From NCBI GenBank assembly GCA_947000775.1, contig CAMQGK010000565.1, forward strand, positions 11,517,001 through 11,581,000: a stretch of DNA of 64,000 nt. Reading direction: 5' to 3'. Below the pieces are notes generated by a model. The model saw nothing but the letters and a program-made list of their open reading frames with translations, made no database searches and was not told where the DNA came from. Positions 36,801-47,017 of the stretch are shown in pieces (positions within the stretch are counted from its first letter, which is position 1; each line of letters opens with the position of its first letter). Source of the DNA: Pterois miles (lineage: Eukaryota > Chordata > Actinopteri > Perciformes > Scorpaenidae). A program made the position numbers and the translations under genes.

Positions 36801-37514
36801 GGAAAAACATTGGTTAGCTCGTCTGAATGTGTTGGAAGCTTTGGCCACAAGGGACATCTGCAGAGACACAGTGGAGTCCAAACAGGAGTCAAAGAATTTA
36901 GGTGTTCTGTTTGTAATAAAAGATTCACACAAAAGGGACATCTGAGACGACACTTTCGTGTCCACACAGGGGAGAAACCATTTAGTTGTTCAGTTTGTAG
37001 TACAAGATTTGCAGACCATAGTACTCTGAGACGACACCTACCTGTTCACACAGGGGAGAAACCATTTAGTTGTTCAGTTTGTAGTAAAAGATTCTCACGC
37101 CATAGTACTCTGAGACGACACTTGACTGTCCACACAGGAGAGAAACCATTTATCTGTTCAATTTGTAGTAAAAGATTCACACAGAAGGCGCATCTGAGAC
37201 AACACTTGCGTGTCCACACAGGGGAGAAACCATTTATGTGTTCAGTTTGTAGTGAAAGATTTGCAGACCATAGTAGTCTGAGACGACACTTGACTGTTCA
37301 CACAGGGGAGAAACCATTTAGTTGTTCAGTTTGTAGTAAAATATTCTCACGCCATAGTACTTTGAGACGACACTTGACTGTCCACAGAGGGGAGAAACCA
37401 TCAGCATTTGTGATAAAAGATTCAGTCAGTCCTGTTTTGTCAAAAAACACAAGTGTGTTGTTGAGAGCAGCAGATATAAATGATATAAATGAAGCTGCAG
37501 AAATGCTCGTTTAG
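33833..37514 (+). CDS. ZNF-C: C2H2 zinc-finger protein, 6 fingers
   Basis: Exons 33833-34025 and 36307-37514 give 466 aa. Exon 1 is intact. The linker has the same IKEE and VKSE sites. Fingers read QGHR, DSTR, RSTR, QAHQ, DSSR and RSTR; the RSTR module is used twice within this array and also ends the arrays of A and B. Where the terminal finger should start, the sequence is 7 bases shorter than ZNF-B, so the frame shifts and reads SAFVIKDSVSPVL to a TAG at 37512. The 2.3-kb intron contains a LINE insertion absent from the same place in ZNF-A and ZNF-B. Transcription may be affected by the shortened 5' block (inference). Confidence 0.86.
34629..36164 (+). mobile_element. 5'-truncated LINE (L2-like) in ZNF-C intron
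   Basis: Reverse transcriptase region open at 34661-35290, with motif A as FFDFSSAFNT and motif B as APQGTVLSPFLF. The catalytic box reads LSDD where an FADD-type motif is usual. A one-base shift near 35270 breaks the frame (LNIGKTKELVVDFRR continues in another frame), and a C-terminal piece is open at 35501-35887. It ends in GAATTTCCCTCCGGGG, then a short spacer and (TTATC)n. Dead and 5' truncated. Sequence left and right of it joins up as the uninterrupted 'cataaatatttcaagaga' seen in ZNF-A and ZNF-B introns. Confidence 0.9.
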
Positions 37515-37699
37515 CCTTTTTTTTTCCCAGCAGGATTTAAGTGCAGAGGGCAAGACTTGTTTCAGTACTGATCAGCTAAAAATTCTCACCTTTTCAGCTA
37601 AGATGAAGCTGCACAATCATTTAAATTCTGTTTTATTTTTATCTTTATGTTATGTTGTGGATTGTCTTCTGTCCAACAACTGTCTCTGGGCCAATAATC

Positions 37700-38092
37700 T
37701 GTTGGAGACACAAGTCTTGGAGAAGTTCAGAAATGAATAACAGAGGCAAAGAGTCGTATTCCAAAGTTGATTTGGTGTTTATTCAGGATAGGCACGCAAC
37801 AGGTCAAACACCATTGAGTCGTCCGGAACAACTGAACTGGGGTACTCGCGATAGCTGTTTTTATACAAACTCTTGGGTCCTAGGGAGGAGTCCCTAGGGC
37901 CCTCCTTCTTTATCATATTTTCCCAGTACTTTCCACGGTTATCACAGTTTCGCTCATGTTAATAGTGTCTGGTTGGCTATACCTTCCTTTTTTTTAAATA
38001 ATAAATGGGTTTTGGTTCTGCCTCCACCAGTGCCGTAACCTGGGGGTTTTCCACTGAGTTCAGTGTTTTTCCACTATCTGGTGATCGTCACA
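37700..38092 (-). mobile_element. Candidate solo LTR downstream of ZNF-C
   Basis: On the minus strand it begins TGTGACGATCACC and ends TGTCTCCAACA, i.e. TG..CA. In order it contains a TATAAAAACAG box (about 37854-37864) and an AATAAA about 80 bases before the end, the U3-R-U5 layout of an LTR. No internal gene region is attached and no certain target duplication was found. The element family is unknown. Confidence 0.5.
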
Positions 38093-39014
38093 TGTATCTG
38101 TTTCTCTATTTATTGTATATTGTATATACTGTACCTTGACCTTGGGTTAATGATCATCAAGTGATCCTCAGGGGATCTTACATGTTACCATCTGGAATAG
38201 GTCACACACTATTCCTTTGTGTACTCGTGGCTTATGGCCGCTTCCACAGTTATTTGGTTGTTTTGTTGCTAATGTGCTTTTTGGTGTTATGTTTATGCAT
38301 TGATTACATTTGGTTTAAATTGTCTAAAACTATTTTTATGTCCTCTCTACATAAATATGGTTGTCTTATATGATTTGTCAATAAAATGACTTTATTACTA
38401 GTTTAATGGACTCTCCTGGTCTTGAATTGATCTCTCATGAGTAAAACATGAACATTCTTCTATTGCTCATAGTGTATTTGGTTTTATTTCAGTCAAACCA
38501 TTTATTGCAGATATTTTGTTCTGGCAACAAACCTCCAAGTATCATCAGACATGTTTGTGCACCTGGCTCAGCAGGGAAACACTGTGTGCAAACTTAAAGA
38601 GGGAATTTTATGTTGATTGACTAATTCATAAATCATTTTAGCTCTAGTTTTATTTACTTTGAAGTAGTTTGATATATAAATTTCATCATGTCTTTATGCA
38701 AAAACAAAATCGTTCAATCTCTTTTCAATTTATGATATTTTACCTTTGAACTGCACTATATATGACATTTATAGTTACATTGGTCACTTCTCAAATCAAG
38801 ATTTTACATGAAAAACACAAAGTTGGAAACATTTAATCTCAAGTAAACCTGTGGCTCCAAGTATTTTTGTCTTGACTACTTCGAAGCAGATTTACCACCA
38901 CCAAAAAAGGAATGTGCAAAGGTTCACAGCATGAAAAGTGTGCAAAGAGGTGTGTTTACACAGTGTGTAAAGAGGTAGCAGCAATAAAAATGTCAAAAAT
39001 ACATTAAACTGTAT
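38093..39014. other. Intergenic between ZNF-C and ZNF-D
   Basis: Contains remnants of ZNF unit 3' sequence (for example 'gcaacaaacctccaagt' near 38525, also near 26975) and the 5' flank words shared with ZNF-A and ZNF-F. No gene. Confidence 0.5.
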
Positions 39015-39678
39015 AAAATAATAACATTCACAGGGTCCATTCTGCTGCACGGAGAATACAGAGAGACACAGAACTGTGAATAAAGAGTTGGACACTTTTA
39101 TTTTGAAGGAGAAACGGTACCGGAAGCAATTCCCCGTGGCTAACTTTAGCTATGCGGAGTTTGGTTGAAGAGCTTCGTTCCCGGGTTCTTGTTCCTCGTG
39201 AGTCCTGCTCTCTGTGTCTCGTAGTTGACCAGATACAACCGGAGTGAACCTCCAGAGCCCGTATGTATGGACCAACTTGTTTAAGTGGACTTTGTGCTCA
39301 TTTTCGGGACGTTTAACCTCAGAATCATCTCCGTTCGTCAAGAATGCTAACTGAAGTTAGCGTAGCGTGCTAGCAGGAATTAGACGGAGACGGAACTCGA
39401 CCACACGGCGCTCGTCAGAGCGACTATTCGATAGAGGCCAAACTGTGTTTTTCATGGATCCACAATGTCCAGATAAACCTGTCTGAATGGACTCTGCGTG
39501 CCCCCTTTTATCAGAAAACGTCTGTATTATGTGCTGGTGTCCTACGAAGCTAATGAAGTTAGCTTTCTAGCTGGACGTAGACGGAGACGGACGTAACCCA
39601 AACACAGCTCATGTCAGAGTGAGTGGAGCGTTTTTAACGGAGTGTGTCTGGAGGAAACGTTACTGTGATTTAGTGAAA
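39015..39678 (+). promoter_or_regulatory. Conserved 5' block of ZNF-D
   Basis: Full-length copy with both palindromic words and both short upstream open frames retained. Confidence 0.6.
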
Positions 39679-42600
39679 ATGTCTAAAGTTGAAATGCTGA
39701 GAGCTTTTATCAACCAGCGACTAACTGCGGCTGCTGATGAGATATTTGAGCTGTTTGAAAGAACGATAGCAGAGTACGAGGAGGAACTGGAGTTCACTTC
39801 TAAGGAGAACCACCGACAGCGGAAACTACTGGACGCTGTTTTCAACCCGGAAGTCCGGTTACACAGAGCAGGTTGGTCCTGGTTCACTGTTTTATTATCA
39901 CTTTAAACTGCTGGGAAAACCTCAGATCCATTACTGAAGTAAAAGTACTAGTAGGACGCTGTGGAAGTACTCTGTTACAAACAGTAATGGACTGTACATT
40001 AGTACATTTACTCAAGGATTGTACTTCAAGGACAAATATGTAATGTATTTAGTGTAATGAATCATAAAATTACCATGATATGTCATCAGAGATTAAAACT
40101 GTAGTGGGTAGAAATAGAGCAATTATGATGAAAGGAATTTATTTTTCTAAAACGGTCACGATATCCTGACAGTAGTACCTGAGACAGGTAATTTGAAATA
40201 AATCATGTTCCTCTGTGTCCTCCGGTGCTCCCAACAGCATCGGCAAGGTTTCGCAGACTGGAGGAAAACAGTCAATCAGAGCTGATCTGGAGACTGCAGT
40301 CTCTGATCAGCTGTCAATCACTGGTGAACTCCGACCAATCAGACAAACTAGGCAGTGCTGATCAAATATTAATCAATGCTCTGTTACTGTAATTAGGGAT
40401 GTTAATGAATAACCGTTAAACTGATAACCGACATTCAGCATTTTAATCAAGTAATGCTATTGGTTAAATGGTTGAAAGAAATGTTAATAATTAATTAAAA
40501 AGCTGAACAAAATGCAGAGAAGTGGCTCATCACTTTAAGCAGAAAAGCTGGTCCACCTTAAGAGAGTCTGAGTCACAACAGAAGATACAGGAAGTTGACT
40601 CCAGTCTCTTGAGTGGAGGAGTTGTAGCCTCGTAGCATTTATTCACCGACAAATAAACTGTACACACGCATACTAAAGATGCTAATTTTGAAAAATGTTC
40701 TTAATTGGTAATCGAACCTCATTAATTGATTATTAACCATCAACCAACAATATGTGTGCCTCACATGCAGCTGCAATAAATGAGCACAACAGACAACTGA
40801 GTCTCCAGTTCAGCGTCAGGAGAGTTACTGTAGCAGCCGCGATGCTGCGTTCACTGTCTCCAGTTCACCATCAGGAGAGTTACTGTAGCAGCCGCAGTGC
40901 TGCGTTCACTGTCTCCAGTTCACCATCAGGAGAGTTACTGTAGCAGCCGCGGTGCTGCGTTCACTGTCTCCAGTTCACCATCAGGAGAGTTACTGTAGCT
41001 GCCGCGATGCTGCGTTCACTGTCCCCAGTTCACCGTCAGGAGAGTTACTGTAGTAGCCGCGGTGCTGCGTTTTCTGTGTACAGTTCAGTGTTAATTGGTT
41101 AAAATGATTTATGTTGGTTATCGGTTGAACAATAAATTATTAACATCCCTAACACACTGTCTGCTACAGTTACTTTCATAGTTATAACGCCACCAACAAA
41201 CCCACAATCACTGGCACCACACACACGGTCTGTCAGAAACTCGCTGAAGGTCCGCCACGCTGACAGACTGTATGTGTGTGATTACAGCGGGCACGAATCC
41301 TCCAGCAGCGCTGCAGCTGCTACCGTAGCACAAACACACACACTGTCAGACTGTCGGTAAATTACATTGGGCGACAGACAGCTGACAACCTGCTCAACTA
41401 AACTAAATGTGGTGGAGACTTTTACTGGGAAAGTGGCTGAATGTCCACAACACTACACACAGCACTGTGGCTGCTACAGTAACTCTGACGGTGAACTGGA
41501 GACACAGTTGTCTGTTATACTGATATGCTGCAGCTCGAGTGCAGCTGCATGAGATGCACTAATCTTGTTGGTCAACGGTTAATAATCGGTTTATGAGGGT
41601 TGGTTATCGGTTAATTTTTTTTTTTTCAAAATTAGCATCCCAATCTGTAATGACTATTTCTCTCCTCAAATGTTCCCAGAAACATTTTTTAGTTAGTGTT
41701 TAGTTGTAAATGAGAAAGTTTGTGACATGGCAGTCCTATTGAGATCTGTTGAGGAAATACCAAGCACCGCCCACCAGCTGGAGCACAGCCAATAGGAACG
41801 CTCACTCTCTGAAATGACCTGTGATTGGCCAAAGTCTCCTGTCATGGGCTCGATGTTTTAAAGCCTGAAAACAGAGTCATGAGGAGGTGCAGAAGTCTAG
41901 TTTTCTCTGAGAACGCTGGAATTACAACATGCTGAAAGGTTCAATTTCAATTTATTTATTTGTATAGCCCAAAATCACAATTTTGCTTCAGGGGGCTTTA
42001 CAGTCTATACAGGATACGACACCCTCTGTCCTTTACAGAACGACCCTTGCATCGGGTAAGGAAAAACTCCCCAAAAAAAAACAAAAAAAAAAACACTTTT
42101 AACAGGGAAAAAATAAAATGGAAGAAACCTTAGGAAGACCAACAGAGGAGGGGTCCCTCTTCTAGGATGGACAGATGTGCAATAGATGTCGTGTACAGAG
42201 GTGGAGATGGATTGTTTGCCCAGTGATGCCAAAAACTTTCGTTCTACTGTAGCTTTAACAAATCATGTTGAATTGAAATACAGACTTCTCTGACAAAGTG
42301 CAACAGCCAGTATGTGGTGCCTTCAAATGGGGTCGTGTTTACTGTGTTCACAAAAAGAGTCCATATAAACGCCCCTCTCATGTCGTATTAACAACGTCTT
42401 AAGTGGAAAGTTTCTGAAGACTCTGAGTTCACAAGTTGTGATGTGTTTGTGAATGTTATCACAAATGGCGGAGGTGTTGGAAGTTCATTTTTTTGGTGCA
42501 TAATAAGTTATATATTGTAATTTTAGTTGTATATTGTTTTTCTTTGTAATTTTATAATATGACAAAGGAAAATGTTGCTATAGGGAATGGGAATCAGGGA

Positions 42601-44654
42601 GCATTCTGGGGCATGCTGCCATTTTGAAGGGTAGTGTACAGAGTCATTATCTGTCAGCGGTCTATTCATCTGTCAGCTGTCAATTATTCATCATCAATGT
42701 ATAAAGTACATGTGAAAGACAAATACCCATATAAAGAGAAGCTGACAGAAGCAAAGGGACACCGTCACTACATTTGTTTTGTCCAATCAACTGTCCAAAC
42801 CTCAAATGTATTACAAATAAATTAAAATAATCATCAGGACAGCATGGGGGTGCAGTAGTTCGCACTGTTGACTCACAGCAACAGGGCCGCATATTGTGGG
42901 AGAAATATGAAGGGGCATGAAAAGAAGACTCAAGTAAAATACCAAAATGTTTTTCTGAAGTACAGCTTGAGTTACATTCCACTACCTTTACGAAACCAGC
43001 TGCCATAAAGAGTGCACCCATATTTTGAACTTTACAGTAAAACCCTTGAAACTGTTAAAATGGGCTGTTCAAAGTAGTCGAGTGACATTTTATTTGACAT
43101 TTTTTTTGTGACAAACAATTTGAAGACCCCCAGGGCTATGGGAAATTGTGATGGGTATTTCTCAATATGTTTTGAACACTTTATGAATTAAACCATTTAT
43201 CAATCTGTAGTTGCAAATCTGGTGTAGAAAATAGCACATTTTCTCACTTCTGACATAAATATATTTGACTATGAACACATATTTGGGTTTCATTGGTATT
43301 TGTATTTCAAGGTCGTATTTGCATGGAGGATCAGTAAATGCACACTTAGTGTAATTAACCTTTATTCTTTGGCTTTATTGCTCCTTGGAAAAAATGACAT
43401 TTGCTTGCATGTATTTCATTAGTCTCCACAGATGACCAGCAGCTGTTGGTGGTTAATGAAGAGGTTCTCCCTGAGCAGCAGGAGTGGAGCCCCAGTCTGG
43501 ACCAGGAGGACCCAGAACCCCCACACATTAAAGAGGAACAGGAGGAGCTCTGGACCAGTGAGGAGGGAGAACAGCTTCAATGGCTGGAGGAGGCTGATAT
43601 CAAGTTGTCGTTCACTTCTGTCCCTGTGAAGAGTGAAGATGATGATGAAGAAAAAGCTCAGTCCTCACAGATTCATGAAAGTCAAAGTGAGGAGAACAGA
43701 GAGGCAGAGAGAACAGAAGATGATGGAGAGGACTGTGGAGAACCAGAACTAGTCAGGAACTCAGATCCAGATAGTCCTTTACAACCAGCTGCTCATGACA
43801 AGACTTCACACTCCTCAGACCCTGAGACTGATGACAGTAGAGACTGGGAGGAGACTAAGGAACCTCAGTCAGGTTTCAACCCTCTGCAGAACAATGAAGT
43901 ACCTGTAAGTAATACAGAATGTGATTCTGGAAAAACATTGGTTAGCTCCTCTGAATGTGCTGGAAGCTTTGGCCACAAGGGACATCTGCAGAGACACCGT
44001 GGAGTCCAAACAGGAGTGAAACCATTTAGCTGCTCAGTTTGTAGTAAAAGATTCGCACACAAGGGAAATCTGAGACGACACATATTTGTCCACACAGGGG
44101 AGAAACCATTTAGTTGTTCTGTTTGTAGTAAAACATTTGTGCAAAAGCAACATCTGACACAACACTTGACTGTCCACACAGGGAAGAAACAATTTATTTG
44201 TTCAGTTTGTCGTAAAAGATTCACAGATCGTAACAATCTGAGAAGACACTTGACTGTCCACACAGGGGAGAAACCATTTAGTTGTTCTGTTTGTAGTAAA
44301 ACATTCGTGCAAAAGCAACATCTGACACAACACTCAAGTGTTCACACAGGGGAAAAACCATTTACTTGTTCTTTTTGTAGTATAAGATTTGCACGAAAGG
44401 CACACCTGAGACAACACCTGACTTTCCACTCAGGGGAGAAGAGATTTAGTTGTTCAGTTTGCGATAAAAGATTCACAGTACAAGGAAATCTGAGACGACA
44501 CTTTTTTGTCCACACAGGGGAGAAACCATTTAGTTGTTCAGTATGTAGTAAAAAATTCACACAAAAGGAACATCTGAGACAACATTTGTTTGTCCACACA
44601 GGGGAGAAACCATTTAGTTGTTCTGTTTGTAATAAAAGATTTCTCACGCCATAG
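39679..44654 (+). CDS. ZNF-D: C2H2 zinc-finger protein truncated by frameshift
   Basis: Exons 39679-39871 and 43432-44654 give 471 aa as read. Exon 1 and the acidic linker are intact. Seven fingers precede the break: HGNR, QQHQ, DNNR, QQHQ, RAHQ, VGNR and QEHQ. In the eighth, CSVCNKRF is followed by LTP and a TAG. The sister copies read GATTCTCACG at this spot whereas here it is GATTTCTCACG, one extra T at about 44639-44641. The fingers lost downstream are still intact in the shifted frame, so this would be the longest array in the cluster. The 3.6-kb intron is the largest in the cluster because of nested repeats. The lesion is either real and recent, or a homopolymer error in the assembly. 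Confidence 0.84.
40394..41643. mobile_element. Composite hAT-like non-autonomous element
   Basis: The outer ends read TAGGGATGTTAAT on the left and ATTAGCATCCCAA on the right. The flanking 8 bp are ACTGTAAT (40386-40393) and TCTGTAAT (41644-41651), seven of eight identical, as expected for hAT insertion. Inside are a second right end (ATTAACATCCCTA at about 41139-41152) and a second left end (AAGATGCTAATTTTG near 40676). Long imperfect inverted repeats pair about 40676-40850 with 41480-41640. No transposase. Confidence 0.75.
40801..41075. repeat. 55-bp minisatellite inside the hAT-like element
   Basis: Five units of 55 bp starting at 40801, 40856, 40911, 40966 and 41021, each beginning GTC(T/C)CCAGTTCA and containing AGAGTTACTGTAG. 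A single inverted relative lies near 41480-41510. Confidence 0.9.
41938..42245. repeat. Dispersed teleost repeat
   Basis: Phrases such as 'atttatttgtatagccc', 'gggctttacagtc', 'aggaagaccaacagagg' and 'gtgcaatagatgtcgtgt' belong to a widespread fish interspersed repeat (recollection). An A-rich stretch lies in the middle. Confidence 0.55.
42580..42765. repeat. Dispersed repeat, copy 2
   Basis: Partner of 13421-13605. A short fragment of another common repeat ('agcatgggggtgcagtag', 42842 onward) follows. The rest of the intron up to 43431 shows only sequence shared with other ZNF introns. Confidence 0.75.
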
Positions 44655-45066
44655 TACTCTGAGACAACACTCGACTGTCCACACAGGGGAGAAACCATTT
44701 AGTTGTTCTATTTGTAGCATAAGATTTGCACGAAGGGCACATCTGAGACAACACCTCACATTCCACACAGGGGAGAAACCATTTGGTTGTTCAGCTTGTG
44801 GTAAAAGATTTGCAGTACAAGGAAATCTAAGACGACACTTGACTGTCCACACAGGGGAGAAACCATTTAGTTGTTCTTTTTGTAATAAAATGTTCTCACG
44901 CCATAGTACTCTGAGACGACACTTGACTGTCCACAGAGGGGAGAAACCTAGAAATTTTAGTTGTTCAGTTTGCAATAAAAGATTTACTTATCTCCATCAT
45001 GTCAAAAAACACAAGTGTGTTGGAGAGAGCAGCAGAAAAAATGATGCTGCAGAGATGCTTGTTTAG
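44655..45066 (+). pseudogene. Out-of-frame 3' fingers of ZNF-D
   Basis: In the +1 frame, fingers RSTQ, RAHQ, VGNR and RSTR and the terminal C2HC finger (HHVKKHKC) are uninterrupted, ending NDAAEMLV at a TAG at 45064. No internal stop has accumulated over about 400 bp, so the upstream frameshift is young or artefactual. Confidence 0.8.
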
Positions 45067-45714
45067 CCATTTTTCCCAGCAGGATTGAAGTACTGAGGGC
45101 AAGACTTGTTTAAGCACTGATTAGCTAAAACTGTCACACTTAAAGCTGATACAGAATCCAAAATAAGCCTTTTCAGCTATGATGAAGCAACACAACCATT
45201 TTAATTCTGTTTTTATTTGTTTCTACATAATTTTATTGTTTTCTAGGCACTGTACTTCTTGGTATTACATGTATTCATTGATTAAGCTTTTTTTTTTAAC
45301 AATACTTAGATGCCCTATATTATTTTGGGAGGGAGTTGTTGGTTGATGTAATTATATCCCCTATACAGCACTGTGGTTGGCATCTGTGATTTCTAAATAA
45401 AATGACTTAGCTTCCGCTAACAAATTATTTCTAGTTTAATGGACTCTCCTGGTTTTGAATTGATCTCTCATCATGTGTAAAACAGAAACAGTTGATTCTT
45501 TAGCTGCTTAAATTGTAGCTTAACTTATTTCAAAATGAGTGAATCTGGGGTTGCAACTGACAAATCCTACACATTGTGCCTTTAATAGGGTTATTGAATT
45601 AGTAATGTAGTAAATTAAATACTGTAGCATTTCAAATTGTTCTGTTATGACACCACCATTACTATGGAAAATACAATAACCAAAGTCATCTTCCTCTGTT
45701 ATTTGCTAGATTGA

Positions 45715-45716
<2 letters not shown>
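45067..45716 (+). other. ZNF-D 3' UTR and intergenic
   Basis: Shared ZNF 3' UTR words are present up to about 45340. AATAAA occurs at about 45396. No further gene. Confidence 0.5.

Positions 45717-45809
<93 letters not shown>
45717..45809. repeat. (AT)n microsatellite
   Basis: About 45 uninterrupted AT dinucleotides. Confidence 0.97.
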
Positions 45810-45812
<3 letters not shown>

Positions 45813-45814
45813 AG

Positions 45815-46310
45815 TGGGAGGAGTATTCAGATCATTTACTAAAAGCAGGGGAAGGCAGTTTATTTTATACAGTGGCCTAAAGGTAAGATACAAACGTGAA
45901 TGTCCCTCTCTAGAGCCAGTGTTAGGTTTGTCTGCTCTGGGCTACCGTAGAAACATGGCAGACTCCACGAAGAGGACCTGCTCCCTATATGATATAAACA
46001 GCTCATTCTAAGTTAAGGGAAACACAACGATTCTTAGTTTCAGGTCACTGTGCATGGATGAAAACATCTTTATTAATATTATATTACATTTCTGCTAATA
46101 TATCTCAATATAAGGACTTTATGTACAATTATATCATTGATATGATGGACACATTTTTTCTGTCTTTATTTTTTTTTTTTTTTTTTTATATATATATTTA
46201 TTTTTTTTTTTTTTTTTTTGGGTAAAATTAAACTCCCCCGGGGGAAAAAAAAAAATTTCTTTTCTCTCTACCAAAAATGTTACACACTGTTCCTCTAAAC
46301 TAACATCAAA
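45815..46310. repeat. Dispersed teleost repeat with T-runs
   Basis: Contains 'gaggagtattcagatc', 'ctctagagccagtgtt', 'gaaacatggcagactcc', 'cattctaagttaag' and 'tgttacacactgttcctc', the order known from an abundant percomorph repeat. Long T-runs at about 46168-46220 interrupt it. A partial inverted relative is at 59152-59285. Confidence 0.6.
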
Positions 46311-46344
46311 ATACTGCTTACGTGTCCAACATCCAATAATGAAA

Positions 46345-47017
46345 AACCTGTATGAAACAATAACATTCACAGGGTCCATTCTGCTGCACAGTTAACATAG
46401 AGAGGGCATGGGCCTGGAAATAAAAATTTGGTCACTTTTATTTTGAAGGAGAAACGGTACCGGAAGCAATTCCCCGTGGCTAACTTTAGCTATGCGGAGG
46501 CTGGTTGAAGAGCTTCGTCCCGGGTCCTTGTTCCCCGTGAGTCCTGCTCTCTGTGTCTCGTAGTTGACCAGATACAACCGGAGTGAACCTCCAGAGCCCG
46601 TATGTATGGACCAACTTGTTAAAGTGGACTTTGTGCTCATTTTCGGGACGTTTAACCTCAGAATTATCTCCGTTAGCCAAGAATGCTAACTGAAGTTAGC
46701 GTAGCGTGCTAGCAGGAAATAGACGGAGACGGAACTCGGCCACACGGCGCTCGCCAGAGCGACTATTCGATAGAGACCAAACTGTGTTTTTCATGGATCC
46801 ACAATGTCCAGATAAACCTGTCTGAATGGACTCTGCGTGTCCCCTTTTATCTGAAAACGTCTGTATTATGTCCTGGTGTCCTACGAAGCTAATGAAGTTA
46901 GCTTTCTAGCTGGACGTAGACGGAGACGGACGTAACCCAAACACAGCTCATGTCAGAGTGAGTGGAGCGTTTTTAACGGAGTGTGTCTGGAGGAAACGTT
47001 ACTGTGATTTAGTGAAA
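46345..47017 (+). promoter_or_regulatory. Conserved 5' block of ZNF-E
   Basis: Full-length copy. The distal 60 bp differ (about 46391-46440), the remainder is nearly identical to the other copies. Both palindromes and both short upstream frames are present. Confidence 0.6.

Larger units (their letters stand above)
40195..41760. repeat. Host repeat of the hAT-like insertion in ZNF-D intron
   Basis: Outside the insertion, the flanks match the 22.2-kb repeat: 'cctctgtgtcctc', 'gctgtcaatcact', 'actccga', 'gctctgttactgtaat' on the left and 'gtaatgactatttctctcct' on the right. Confidence 0.7.
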
